From NCBI GenBank assembly GCA_023260175.1, contig JALQWD010000121.1, forward strand, positions 1 to 26,768: 26,768 bases of DNA, written 5' to 3'. Below are positions 14,159 to 21,391 of this stretch, piece after piece. This stretch comes from Candidatus Nanopelagicaceae bacterium. Lineage in GTDB: Bacteria > Actinomycetota > Actinomycetes > Nanopelagicales > Nanopelagicaceae. The stretch's first letter is position 1. Each line of letters starts with the position of its first letter. A program made the translations under genes and the position numbers. Below the pieces are notes generated by a model, which saw nothing but the letters and a program-made list of their open reading frames with translations, was not told where the DNA came from and made no database searches.

Positions 14159-15328
14159 TTGAGCAAAATCAGTTTCAAAGCAGGGCTGCCAATATATTTG
14201 GCATCCCTAAACATGCGCGCGGGCCAAGTCCTTATTGGTCCACTGATTCCTATTCTCAAGGTCTATTTCGATCTCTCTAACACCGCAATTGCAGTTCTTG
14301 CAGGTATTCCAATCTTCTGTTTTGCGGCGACGAGTTTGATTATGTCTAGAGTAGCCAAGCTTGGATCCAGTAATCGAATAATCAAATTGGCGATGTTTGC
14401 CCTGACTATCGCCCTCATTGGCCGCGCCACCACCGGTCTTTTTGGTTTATATATCTTCGCTTTCGTAATGGGAATTTCCATTGCAATTATGAATTACGAG
14501 TTACCCGCTTGGGTAAAGGAGCATGCGCCAAATAGTGCAGGTTACATAACCGGTGTTTACGCCACTTTGATGGGGATGGCAGCAGCTCTCTCGATTGCAA
14601 TTTCGGTGCCGCTAGCAGAATTAAATTCACTTTCTTGGCGCATGGCGATGGTTCCTTGGATTGCCCTGGCTCTTTTAACATCGCTCTACTGGTGGCGAAA
14701 AATGGATTCCAAAGAACCAAAATCAGAATTCAAAGTTGTGGCATTTTGGAAATCTAAAGCCTTTAGAAATCCAATCGCATGGGCCTTAGTCGCATTCTTT
14801 GGGCTTGAATCAATGACCTTTTATGCGACCTCTACTTGGTTTCCAACTCTGCTGACAACAAAAGGTTTCACTCTGAGTAGCGGAGCAATTGCAGTCTCAA
14901 TTTCCGGAATTATTGGATCTGGTGTCGGCATCGTCTTTCCACATTATTTCGAGAAATCTAATCAACAGAGAGCAATGCTGGTTTGGACTTCATTAATATC
15001 AGCTTTTGCATTCTTCATGATTACAGTGCAAAGTGGCTTGGTTCTCTTTGTCTGGTTATCCATTTCAAATATCGGCATCTCAATCGCATTCCCACTTGCA
15101 TTGATGATGGCGGGCATGAAGTCCGATTCGCCAGAAGCAACTCGAAATCTCTCTACGATGATGCAAGCCTTTGGCTACTCAATCAGCGCCTTTGGACCGT
15201 TCTTTATGTCGACGTTATTCGATATTTCAAATAGTTGGGATTTTGCAATGCGCGGCATCGTTATTGTTTGCATTCTGCAGGCAATTGCCAGTTACATCGT
15301 AGGCAAACCAAGCAGAATCGAATATTGA
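14159..15328 (+). CDS. MFS transporter, CynX/NimT-like
   Basis: A 389-residue, roughly 12-helix major facilitator. The first half contains LNMRAGQVLIGPLIPILKVYF followed by TAIAVLAGIPIFCFA, the arrangement seen in CynX (cyanate) and NimT (2-nitroimidazole) transporters. ELPAWVKEHAPNSAGYITGVYA is another family-like segment. Substrate is unknown. The start is TTG at 14159, five bases after the previous stop; an in-frame ATG at 14213 would remove part of the first helix, so TTG is preferred. Its stop overlaps the GNAT start by one base (TGATG). Confidence 0.82.
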   Translation: MSKISFKAGLPIYLASLNMRAGQVLIGPLIPILKVYFDLSNTAIAVLAGIPIFCFAATSLIMSRVAKLGSSNRIIKLAMFALTIALIGRATTGLFGLYIFAFVMGISIAIMNYELPAWVKEHAPNSAGYITGVYATLMGMAAALSIAISVPLAELNSLSWRMAMVPWIALALLTSLYWWRKMDSKEPKSEFKVVAFWKSKAFRNPIAWALVAFFGLESMTFYATSTWFPTLLTTKGFTLSSGAIAVSISGIIGSGVGIVFPHYFEKSNQQRAMLVWTSLISAFAFFMITVQSGLVLFVWLSISNIGISIAFPLALMMAGMKSDSPEATRNLSTMMQAFGYSISAFGPFFMSTLFDISNSWDFAMRGIVIVCILQAIASYIVGKPSRIEY

Positions 15329-15801
15329 TGATTGCACTGAGAGCTTATAGAGATTCAGAATTTGAGCGCGCTGCAGAAATTCGCGAAATAAAAGGCGAAG
15401 AGGCGCGAGAACGTTGGCGCGGTCGTATGGCACGTTCGGGCGCTTGGGATGATCATTATTTTCATTTAGCCATAACGGAAGATGATGTACTAATAGGCGA
15501 TTTGCAAGTCCGTCATTGCGGTCAAGCAATGCCGGATGGTGCCTTAGAACTTGGCTTGGAATTAGCACCCGAATGTCGCGGCAAAGGGATCGGTACTCAA
15601 GTATTGAATCTTGCAACTGAAAAATTCTTCGGTGAAGGCGCTCATCGCATTAGCGGCTCTACTGAAATTGAAAATATCGCAATGGTTCGTGCCTTTGAAA
15701 AGGCAGGCTGGGTCAAAGAGGGAATATTGCGCGGACTCTTTAACGATAATGGCAAATTAATTGATTACGTGAGTTATTCGATAATTAATAACAACTCTTA
15801 A
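15328..15801 (+). CDS. GNAT-family N-acetyltransferase (RimJ/RimL-like)
   Basis: A 157-residue cytoplasmic acetyltransferase. The acetyl-CoA binding loop is ECRGKGIGTQVLNLATE (Q/R-x-x-G-x-G/A). It is followed by the strand/helix NIAMVRAFEKAGWVKEGILRG, typical of the RimJ/RimL and antibiotic-acetylating branch. The acceptor is not predictable. The open frame extends leftward, but the ATG at 15328 overlaps the MFS stop (TGATG) and matches the expected N terminus MIALRAYRDSEF. It ends two bases before the 3' end of the convergent tRNA-Val gene. Confidence 0.85.
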   Translation: MIALRAYRDSEFERAAEIREIKGEEARERWRGRMARSGAWDDHYFHLAITEDDVLIGDLQVRHCGQAMPDGALELGLELAPECRGKGIGTQVLNLATEKFFGEGAHRISGSTEIENIAMVRAFEKAGWVKEGILRGLFNDNGKLIDYVSYSIINNNS

Positions 15802-15803
15802 AG

Positions 15804-15875
15804 TGGACGATACTGGGATCGAACCAGTGACCCCTTCCATGTCAAGGAAGTGCTCTACCGCTGAGCCAATCGTCC
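15804..15875 (-). tRNA. tRNA-Val, anticodon GAC
   Basis: Reads as a complete 72-base cloverleaf on the minus strand. The acceptor stem GGACGAT/ATCGTCC is perfectly paired. The anticodon arm is CTTCC-TTGACAT-GGAAG with GAC at 15841-15843, and the T arm is ACTGG-TTCGATC-CCAGT. The discriminator is A. CCA is not encoded (ACT follows). A possible -10 TAGAAT lies at 15898-15903 upstream, but no matching -35 is clear. Confidence 0.95.
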
Positions 15876-15917
15876 GGGTCTATTAAATTGTGGGGAAATT
15901 CTAACTGATATTAAAAG

Positions 15918-16277
15918 TTAATCGTGTCGACCGTAATCGTCCTCTACGCGCTCAATATCGTCCTCGCCAAAGTAAGTACCGGTCTGAACTTCAATAAAAA
16001 GCATCGGAACTTTTCCGCTATTACCAATTCGGTGTAGTTGATTTGCTTGGACCGTAACGGTGTCGCCAGCTTCAACGGTATGAATATCATTATCGATCTG
16101 CACTTCTGCGGTTCCGTAAACCACGTACCAATGTTCGCTGCGGAACTTGTGGCGCTGAAGCGAGAGTCGTTTACCTGGGTCAACCCAGATAGCTTTCACT
16201 TTATGTGTCGGTAAATCTTGAAGTACTTCATAGCGACCCCATGGACGATTAGGTCCTTCGAGATATTCCTTAGTCAT
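15918..16277 (-). CDS. Mannose-6-phosphate isomerase type II-like cupin
   Basis: A 119-residue single cupin corresponding to the C-terminal domain of bifunctional mannose-6-phosphate isomerase / GDP-mannose pyrophosphorylase, here standing alone. It has RPWGRYEVL at the start, then LSLQRHKFRSEHWYVVYGTAEVQ with the metal-binding His/Glu/His set, and NQLHRIGNSG. It may isomerise mannose-6-phosphate and fructose-6-phosphate, or be a related sugar-phosphate cupin; activity of the isolated domain is not certain. A mannose role would fit the PimA pathway encoded about 6 kb away. A -10 TAAACT lies six bases before the ATG, so the gene is probably leaderless. Confidence 0.8.
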   Translation of the reverse strand: MTKEYLEGPNRPWGRYEVLQDLPTHKVKAIWVDPGKRLSLQRHKFRSEHWYVVYGTAEVQIDNDIHTVEAGDTVTVQANQLHRIGNSGKVPMLFIEVQTGTYFGEDDIERVEDDYGRHD

Positions 16278-16283
16278 GGGTTT

Positions 16284-16289
16284 AGTTTA
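16284..16289 (-). promoter_or_regulatory. Leaderless -10-like element for the cupin gene
   Basis: TAAACT on the minus strand ends six bases before the ATG at 16277. It lies in the 33-base gap after the tRNA-Cys gene, so the cupin need not depend on tRNA read-through. Confidence 0.5.
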
Positions 16290-16310
16290 GTAATAGATGT
16301 AAAACAAAAG

Positions 16311-16384
16311 TGGAGGTGGAAACGGGATTTGAACCCGTGTAGAGGGATTTGCAGTCCCTTGCCTCGCCTCTCGGCCATTCCACC
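16311..16384 (-). tRNA. tRNA-Cys, anticodon GCA
   Basis: Minus-strand cloverleaf with acceptor stem GGTGGAA/TTCCACC and discriminator U, as expected for cysteine. The anticodon arm is AGGGA-CTGCAAA-TCCCT with GCA at 16350-16352, and the T loop is TTCAAAT. The terminal CCA is encoded (16311-16313). The gene body without CCA is 16314-16384. Confidence 0.95.
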
Positions 16385-16393
16385 AAAACAAGA

Positions 16394-16409
16394 GCTAGCA
16401 ATTACTAGC
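16394..16409. repeat. Short inverted repeat between tRNA-Gly and tRNA-Cys
   Basis: GCTAG (16394-16398) and CTAGC (16405-16409) flank CAATTA. On the minus strand the same bases also read as TGCTAG twice in direct order. It could be a small hairpin used in processing of the tRNA transcript, or chance. Confidence 0.3.
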
Positions 16410-16436
16410 AGTCACTCAAATTAGAGCTATAAAAAA

Positions 16437-16512
16437 TGGAGCGGACGACGGGGTTCGAACCCGCGACCTGAACCTTGGCAAGGTTCCGCGCTACCAACTG
16501 CGCTACGTCCGC
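16437..16512 (-). tRNA. tRNA-Gly, anticodon GCC
   Basis: Minus-strand cloverleaf with acceptor stem GCGGACG/CGTCCGC and discriminator U. The anticodon arm is GAACC-TTGCCAA-GGTTC with GCC at 16477-16479, and the T arm is GCGGG-TTCGAAC-CCCGT. CCA is encoded at 16437-16439. It is the first of the leftward Gly-Cys tRNA pair. Confidence 0.96.
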
Positions 16513-16527
16513 AAACTTGCGTGGCAA

Positions 16528-16557
16528 AATCTAGCGTAAGAGGTGAGGGGAGCGCAA
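16528..16557 (-). promoter_or_regulatory. Probable promoter of the tRNA-Gly/tRNA-Cys unit
   Basis: On the minus strand TTGCGC (16552-16557) and TAGATT (16528-16533) are separated by 18 bases, and the -10 ends 15 bases before the tRNA-Gly 5' end. This is a normal promoter with a short leader, unlike the leaderless elements of protein genes nearby. Confidence 0.5.
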
Positions 16558-16563
16558 AAGCGA

Positions 16564-16569
16564 TAAATT
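16564..16569 (+). promoter_or_regulatory. Leaderless -10-like element for pabB-pabC
   Basis: TAAATT ends seven bases before the ATG at 16577 and supports that start codon. Confidence 0.5.
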
Positions 16570-16576
16570 CGCCTGT

Positions 16577-17560
16577 ATGAATGAGCCGTTTTTCTGGATG
16601 GGTGGCCGATTGGCGACCGATTTAATTCAGATTACAAACGACCCTAATGAGATTGATGATGGCTTCTGGGCAATCACAACTACCTTCGATGGCCAATTCA
16701 CTGGCGCGAAATTTGGAAAAGTAATTGAAAGCAAATGGCCATATTCATATCAACCACTTCAATCTAAATCTTGGAGCTCATCCCACAACCAAATTCAGTA
16801 TCAGCAACTTGTGGAAAATTTCCGTCAAGAAATTGCGTCGGGAAATGTTTATCAAGTAAATGCTTGTCGAGTTTTAACCAATCAAAGTAGCGAAAGCATC
16901 GTCGGGTTGATGGCAGGTTTTCTAGCAAATAATCCAGCCAAGTTCGCAGGATATTTGCAATTGCCTGGAATCGAGATTGCATCTGCATCTCCAGAACGAT
17001 TCCTTTCCAGAAATGGTCATGAAATTCTTACTTCGCCAATCAAGGGCACTCGCGCTCCCGGACTCTCGGGCGATTTTCCCGAGAAAGACAATGCAGAGAA
17101 CATCATGATTGTCGATCTGATGCGAAATGATTTAGGCAAAGTTTGTTTAGATGATTCAGTTCAAGTGCCGAGGCTTTTAGCTGTAGAGGAACTGCCAGGG
17201 TTAGCACATTTAGTCAGTGACGTTGTTGGGCAATTAAAAGCAGATGTCACTTGGGCAGATATTTTTAAAGCCACTTTGCCGCCAGGATCTGTAAGTGGTG
17301 CACCAAAATCGTCGGCAATTAGATTGATCAAAAAATATGAATTGGTAGAACGTGGACCTTACTGCGGTGCATTCGGCTGGGTTGAGGGCGACAAGGCTGA
17401 ATTAGCAGTAGCGATACGCACCTTCTGGGGCAATGGGGAACAAATTCAATTTGGCACCGGCGCTGGTATTACTTGGGGCAGCGATCCAGTTAGCGAATGG
17501 CAAGAGACCGAATTAAAGGCAGCCCGATTAATTGCAATAGCTAATGGTGAATCAATATGA
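16577..17560 (+). CDS. pabB: Aminodeoxychorismate synthase component I
   Basis: This enzyme converts chorismate plus ammonia to 4-amino-4-deoxychorismate, the first step to p-aminobenzoate and folate. The 327 residues form the compact chorismate-binding type, with little of the N-terminal domain found in E. coli PabB. Catalytic-core motifs are SPIKGTRAPG (the Lys distinguishes PabB from the PIAGT of anthranilate synthase), NIMIVDLMRNDLGKV, LPPGSVSGAPK and ERGPYCGAFGW. The end of the core is GAGITWGSDPVSEWQETELKA, read as GSDP...EWQET. The glutaminase partner PabA is not adjacent. It overlaps pabC by four bases (ATGA). Confidence 0.92.
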   Translation: MNEPFFWMGGRLATDLIQITNDPNEIDDGFWAITTTFDGQFTGAKFGKVIESKWPYSYQPLQSKSWSSSHNQIQYQQLVENFRQEIASGNVYQVNACRVLTNQSSESIVGLMAGFLANNPAKFAGYLQLPGIEIASASPERFLSRNGHEILTSPIKGTRAPGLSGDFPEKDNAENIMIVDLMRNDLGKVCLDDSVQVPRLLAVEELPGLAHLVSDVVGQLKADVTWADIFKATLPPGSVSGAPKSSAIRLIKKYELVERGPYCGAFGWVEGDKAELAVAIRTFWGNGEQIQFGTGAGITWGSDPVSEWQETELKAARLIAIANGESI

Positions 17561-18270
17561 AAAATATTGGCGATAACTGGGCCAATGGAAGCGGCATATT
17601 CGAAACAATAAGAGTCGAAGATGGAAAAGGTTTCGCGTTTCATCGTCATCACTGCAGAGCAAAAGAGACTGCGCTCAAACTTGGGTTTGCAATTCCAGAT
17701 GAAGAATTCGTAGTTAAAGAGAGTTATCAAGTAATTCAAGCTGAAGATTTCAGATTGGGCAGGATCCGCTGGCACTTTGATTTAAATGGCGAATTCACAA
17801 TTTCCTATACAGAGTTTGTAGATCCCACATCTCCATCAAAATTAATGATCTTCGATGAACGTAGTTCCGATTTCCAAATAAAGAATAAGGAATATCCGTA
17901 CAAGAATCTGGAACTTCTAGAGAGAGCCAAAAGTTCTGGATATGACGACGGATTAATTGTCAGAAGTGACGGGCAGATTGCAGAGACTTCAACGGCAACG
18001 CTTCTACTTAAGCTATCTGGGAAATGGGTTACACCTCCGCTTTCGAGTGGAATTCTTAATGGCGTTGTTCGTGCATTGGTTCTTGAAGCTGGCCTTGCAC
18101 AGGTGGAGAGAGTAGATATTGCCGATCTGGAAAAGATTGAATCCGCGCTCTTGCTAACCTCGCTGCGAAACGCGCAGAGCGTTGCTTCTATTGCGGGCCA
18201 TCAGTTAGCTATAGATAGTGAAAAGTGCGCCGAGATACATAAATTGATGAATGAATTTAAAGGTCGTTAG
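17557..18270 (+). CDS. pabC: Aminodeoxychorismate lyase-like class IV aminotransferase
   Basis: This PLP enzyme would remove pyruvate from aminodeoxychorismate to give p-aminobenzoate. The 237 residues show the class IV fold: GIFETIRVEDGKGFAFHRH at the start, a candidate PLP lysine in YKNLELLERA, and GYDDGLIVRSDGQIAETSTATLL (compare GADEAL...G-x-x-E-x-S-T-S-N-L). PPLSSGILNGVVR follows (compare P-P-x-x-G-I-L-x-G-x-x-R). The class cannot be told from branched-chain or D-amino-acid aminotransferases by motif alone. Translational coupling to pabB makes the lyase role likely. Confidence 0.85.
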   Translation: MKNIGDNWANGSGIFETIRVEDGKGFAFHRHHCRAKETALKLGFAIPDEEFVVKESYQVIQAEDFRLGRIRWHFDLNGEFTISYTEFVDPTSPSKLMIFDERSSDFQIKNKEYPYKNLELLERAKSSGYDDGLIVRSDGQIAETSTATLLLKLSGKWVTPPLSSGILNGVVRALVLEAGLAQVERVDIADLEKIESALLLTSLRNAQSVASIAGHQLAIDSEKCAEIHKLMNEFKGR

Positions 18271-18271
18271 G

Positions 18272-18277
18272 TAGACT
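18272..18277 (+). promoter_or_regulatory. Leaderless -10-like element for thrS
   Basis: TAGACT ends seven bases before the ATG at 18285, two bases after the pabC stop codon. With no room for a leader, a T-box or other 5' UTR control of thrS is unlikely. Confidence 0.5.
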
Positions 18278-18284
18278 CTGAGCC

Positions 18285-20273
18285 ATGTCCTATATTTCAA
18301 TCAAGGTCGATGGCGTTGCCACAAGCGTGGCCGACGATCAGCGCCCTACCCATTTATTTGCAGATCAGAAAGAGATCGTGGTCTGCCGAATTAATGGAGA
18401 GTTGAAGGATCTTTGGACCGAACTCAAAGATGGAGATGTCGTAGAAGGCGTTTCAATCTCTTCGCCGGATGGCTTAAATGTGCTTCGCCACTCAACAGCG
18501 CACGTTATGGCGCAAGCTGTGCAGCAAGTATTTTCACAGACCCGACTTGGCATCGGTCCGCCAATTAAAGATGGTTTCTATTACGACTTCGATCCAGAGC
18601 GCCCATTTAATCCAGATGATTTAGAGAAGCTTGAAAGCGCAATGCGAAAGATCATTAAAGATGGTCAACGTTTTCGCCGTCGTGTAACGACTGAAGCGGA
18701 TGCGCTAAAAGAATTGGCACACGAGCCTTATAAGTGCGAGTTAATTGGTCTTAAATCAGACCAAGGTGATGAATCTTCAGTTGAAGTTGGCGGCTCAGAG
18801 CTAACAATCTACGACAACTTGGGACGCGATGGTCAGCCTGTTTGGTCTGATCTGTGCCGAGGTCCGCATCTTCCTTCTACAAAACATATTCCAGCATTCA
18901 AGTTAATGCGCACCGCTGCTGCTTACTGGCGCGGATCTGAAAAGAATCCAATGTTGCAACGTATTTACGGAACAGCTTGGCCATCAGCGGAAGAGCTACA
19001 GTCATATTTAGATTTACTTGCAGAGGCAGAGAAGCGCGATCACCGTCGCCTTGGAAACGAATTAGACCTCTTCTCGTTCCCAGATGAAATCGGCTCTGGT
19101 CTTGCTGTTTTCCATCCAAAGGGCGGCGTCGTACGCATGGCGATGGAGGATTACTCACGTAAGCGCCATATTGAAGAGGGATATCAATTCGTTTATTCAC
19201 CGCACTTAACTAAATCAACTCTTTTTGAAGTTTCCGGACACTTGGATTGGTACTCAGAAGGCATGTACCCACCAATGGTTATGGACGAAGAACTTCATGC
19301 AGATGGCACAATAAAAAAGCCAGGGCAGAAGTACTACATGAAACCAATGAACTGCCCAATGCATATTTTGATTTACAAATCTCGTGGCCGTTCTTATCGT
19401 GAATTGCCATTGCGTGCATTCGAATTCGGAACTGTTTACCGCTATGAAAAATCAGGCGTGGTACATGGTTTAACTCGCGCACGTGGTTTTACTCAAGATG
19501 ACGCACATATTTTTTGTACCAAAGAGCAGATGCCAACGGAGCTTGATTCACTACTCACTTTCGTCCTCAATTTGCTGCGTGACTACGGATTGCAGGATTT
19601 CTATCTAGAACTTTCTACAAAGAATCCAGAGAAGTATGTTGGCGCTGACGAAGATTGGGATGCGGCAACTGATATTTTGCGTAAAGCAGCGGAAGCGCAG
19701 AACCTTGAATTGGTAATGGATCCAGGTGGAGCAGCCTTCTATGGTCCAAAAATTTCAGTTCAAGCGAAAGATGCAATCGGTCGTACCTGGCAGATGTCTA
19801 CCATCCAAGTTGATTTCCAATTGCCACAGCGATTTGAAATGGAATATCAATCAAGCGATGGTTCTCGTCAGCGCCCGGTAATGATTCACCGTGCATTATT
19901 CGGTTCTATCGAACGTTTCTTTGGTGTGCTAACAGAGCACTATGCAGGCGCATTCCCACCGTGGCTTGCTCCAGTTCAGGTTATGGCTATTCCAGTTGCA
20001 GATGCATTCGCGCCTTATCTTCAAGAGATAGTTTCTGATATGCGACAGCAAGGTATTCGTGCAGAGATTGATTTATCTGATGATCGCATGCAGAAGAAGG
20101 TAAGAAATGCACAGATGGAGAAGATTCCATTTATGTTAATTGCCGGCGAAGAAGATCAAGCTAATGGCGCTGTTTCATTCCGATTCCGTGATGGTTCGCA
20201 GAAGAACGGCATTCCAGCTAAAGATGCAATCGCAGAAATTCTGCAGACAATTAAGGATCGCAAGCAGGTTTAA
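18285..20273 (+). CDS. thrS: Threonyl-tRNA synthetase
   Basis: This enzyme charges tRNA-Thr. The 662 residues carry all expected modules. A TGS domain spans about 1-62. The N2 editing domain has H69-x3-H73 (RHSTAH) and the [10 protein letters not shown] segment. The class II catalytic core contains [10 protein letters not shown] (zinc Cys), [11 protein letters not shown] (zinc His) and [13 protein letters not shown] (third zinc His). A C-terminal anticodon-binding domain runs from about 565 ([14 protein letters not shown] to the end). Length and order are standard. The HIT gene begins immediately after the TAA with no gap. Confidence 0.97.
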   Translation: MSYISIKVDGVATSVADDQRPTHLFADQKEIVVCRINGELKDLWTELKDGDVVEGVSISSPDGLNVLRHSTAHVMAQAVQQVFSQTRLGIGPPIKDGFYYDFDPERPFNPDDLEKLESAMRKIIKDGQRFRRRVTTEADALKELAHEPYKCELIGLKSDQGDESSVEVGGSELTIYDNLGRDGQPVWSDLCRGPHLPSTKHIPAFKLMRTAAAYWRGSEKNPMLQRIYGTAWPSAEELQSYLDLLAEAEKRDHRRLGNELDLFSFPDEIGSGLAVFHPKGGVVRMAMEDYSRKRHIEEGYQFVYSPHLTKSTLFEVSGHLDWYSEGMYPPMVMDEELHADGTIKKPGQKYYMKPMNCPMHILIYKSRGRSYRELPLRAFEFGTVYRYEKSGVVHGLTRARGFTQDDAHIFCTKEQMPTELDSLLTFVLNLLRDYGLQDFYLELSTKNPEKYVGADEDWDAATDILRKAAEAQNLELVMDPGGAAFYGPKISVQAKDAIGRTWQMSTIQVDFQLPQRFEMEYQSSDGSRQRPVMIHRALFGSIERFFGVLTEHYAGAFPPWLAPVQVMAIPVADAFAPYLQEIVSDMRQQGIRAEIDLSDDRMQKKVRNAQMEKIPFMLIAGEEDQANGAVSFRFRDGSQKNGIPAKDAIAEILQTIKDRKQV

Positions 20274-20801
20274 ATGGAATTCCTCGAAGGTGGAGCAGGA
20301 ATGCCCGATGCATGGGCACGACTTTGGGCGCCACATCGATTGGGATATATACAAGGTGAAAATCGCCCATTAGATGGCAACGATGTTCCATGTCCATTCT
20401 GCGCAATTCCAAGCCGTGAAGATCGCGATGGGTTAATTGTTCATCGTGGCAAAGAGGCTTATGTGGTGATGAATCTTTATCCATATAACCCAGGACATTT
20501 GCTGGTCTGTGCCTATCGACATGTTCCAGACTTAACAGATTTAACAGAATCTGAGCGAAATGAAATATTTGCGCTAACTTCACATTCAATGAATACATTG
20601 CGAAAGGTTTCTAACCCTGCAGGTTTTAATCTTGGTATGAATCAAGGAGCGATTAGCGGCGCAGGTGTCGCGGCGCATATTCATCAACATGTTGTGCCAC
20701 GCTGGTCAGGCGATGCAAATTTCATGCCGATTATCGGCCAGACCAAAGTTTTGCCGCAATTATTAACTGATACCCGAGACGCTTTAGCTAGCGCTTGGTA
20801 A
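20274..20801 (+). CDS. HIT-family protein, Ap4A phosphorylase/hydrolase type
   Basis: A 175-residue histidine-triad nucleotide-binding protein. The triad HIHQHVVPRW follows the alpha-helical segment, and LYPYNPGHLLVCAYRH and GDANFMPIIGQTKVLPQLL match the mycobacterial thrS-linked HIT protein, characterised as a diadenosine tetraphosphate phosphorylase. A CPFC pair at about 40-43 may bind zinc. It starts directly at the thrS stop. An in-frame ATG at 20301 has a better Shine-Dalgarno site (GGAG), but similarity to family N termini (GAGMPDAWARLW) begins upstream of it. The last 18 bases overlap the convergent gene. Confidence 0.88.
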   Translation: MEFLEGGAGMPDAWARLWAPHRLGYIQGENRPLDGNDVPCPFCAIPSREDRDGLIVHRGKEAYVVMNLYPYNPGHLLVCAYRHVPDLTDLTESERNEIFALTSHSMNTLRKVSNPAGFNLGMNQGAISGAGVAAHIHQHVVPRWSGDANFMPIIGQTKVLPQLLTDTRDALASAW

Positions 20802-21368
20802 TGATTGCAAGTACTGTTTAACGATATCAACACCTAAATTAAATTCGGGATCATTAAGTAATACTGGAATGGCAGGGAAGAAGATTCCTGAAGCAAAACC
20901 ATCATTACCCGCAGCTTCTAATTGATTCAGGTATTCTTCTCGAAATTCGGAGACTAACTCAAGATGTTCTGGTTCCGCCTCAGTGATTAAACCAGTTCGA
21001 TAGTTATTTATTTTCATAGTCTCTAAATCAATCAATGCGCAAGGTGAACCATCATCGTCGTGCAGAACTAGTACCGGTGTTGCAACATCATCCAACAAGC
21101 GTTTTGCTAAAACCACAGCATCATCAAAATCTTGCAGGCCTTCGTTAAAGCCAGTGACTACCAAAATACGAGGCATTAAGAATTCATCAAATTCATGCCA
21201 CAAATCGACAGTGCCTTGATCGACACCAGAACTGGCATTTATTGCAAATATTGCAGCGCTAATTTCTGGTTCAATTTGATTGGAAACACTTGCCCCCAAA
21301 GCCTGTGACAAAGCGCTGGTTGCGGCACTGGCGTGACCATAAAGACGCCAATTGTTTCCATTTTCCAT
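20784..21368 (-). CDS. Degenerate, truncated EF-G-like G-domain protein
   Basis: A 194-residue protein that I read as a remnant of the EF-G GTPase domain. Segments line up in EF-G order: GHASAATSAL (11-20) with the P-loop GHxxxGKT, lacking the Gly-Lys; AIFAINASSGVDQGTVDLW (39-57) with the AVVVVDAVDGVxxQT region; PRILVVTGFNEG (66-77) with PRIxFVNKMDR, where NKxD is lost. Then LQDFDDAVVLAKRLL, PVLVLHDDDG, CALIDLETMKI and a helical EEYLNQLEAAG segment resemble the EF-G G' insert. Switch I and the DTPGH region are absent. It probably does not bind GTP. Its role is unknown; it is divergent from pgsA through a 23-base promoter. Confidence 0.6.
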   Translation of the reverse strand: MENGNNWRLYGHASAATSALSQALGASVSNQIEPEISAAIFAINASSGVDQGTVDLWHEFDEFLMPRILVVTGFNEGLQDFDDAVVLAKRLLDDVATPVLVLHDDDGSPCALIDLETMKINNYRTGLITEAEPEHLELVSEFREEYLNQLEAAGNDGFASGIFFPAIPVLLNDPEFNLGVDIVKQYLQSLPSAS

Positions 21369-21391
21369 AGGGCAAAGCCTACGATGTACCC
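21369..21391. promoter_or_regulatory. 23-base divergent leaderless promoter pair with overlapping -10 hexamers
   Basis: Minus-strand TAGGCT (21376-21381) ends seven bases before the ATG at 21368. Plus-strand TACGAT (21380-21385) ends six bases before the ATG at 21392. They share TA at 21380-21381, and the core is AGCCTACGAT. This is the third gap of exactly 23 bases with this layout. Confidence 0.55.

Noticed and set aside
15227..15616. 129-residue minus-strand open frame across the MFS/GNAT junction
   Set aside because: Overlaps two real genes with motif support, and its composition (many His, Asn, Arg) fits an antisense shadow.
15804..16512. tRNA cluster as an integration site for a mobile element
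   Set aside because: No integrase, no repeated tRNA 3' end and no change in gene style around the cluster. The intervening cupin looks like a normal resident gene.
18271..18284. T-box or attenuator upstream of thrS
   Set aside because: Only 14 bases separate the pabC stop from the thrS ATG and a -10-like element fills them, leaving no leader RNA.
20274..20300. HIT gene start at 20301 with a good GGAG site
   Set aside because: Similarity to thrS-linked HIT proteins appears to begin before this Met (GAG-x-x-D). The upstream ATG directly follows the thrS stop, so 20274 is kept, with doubt.
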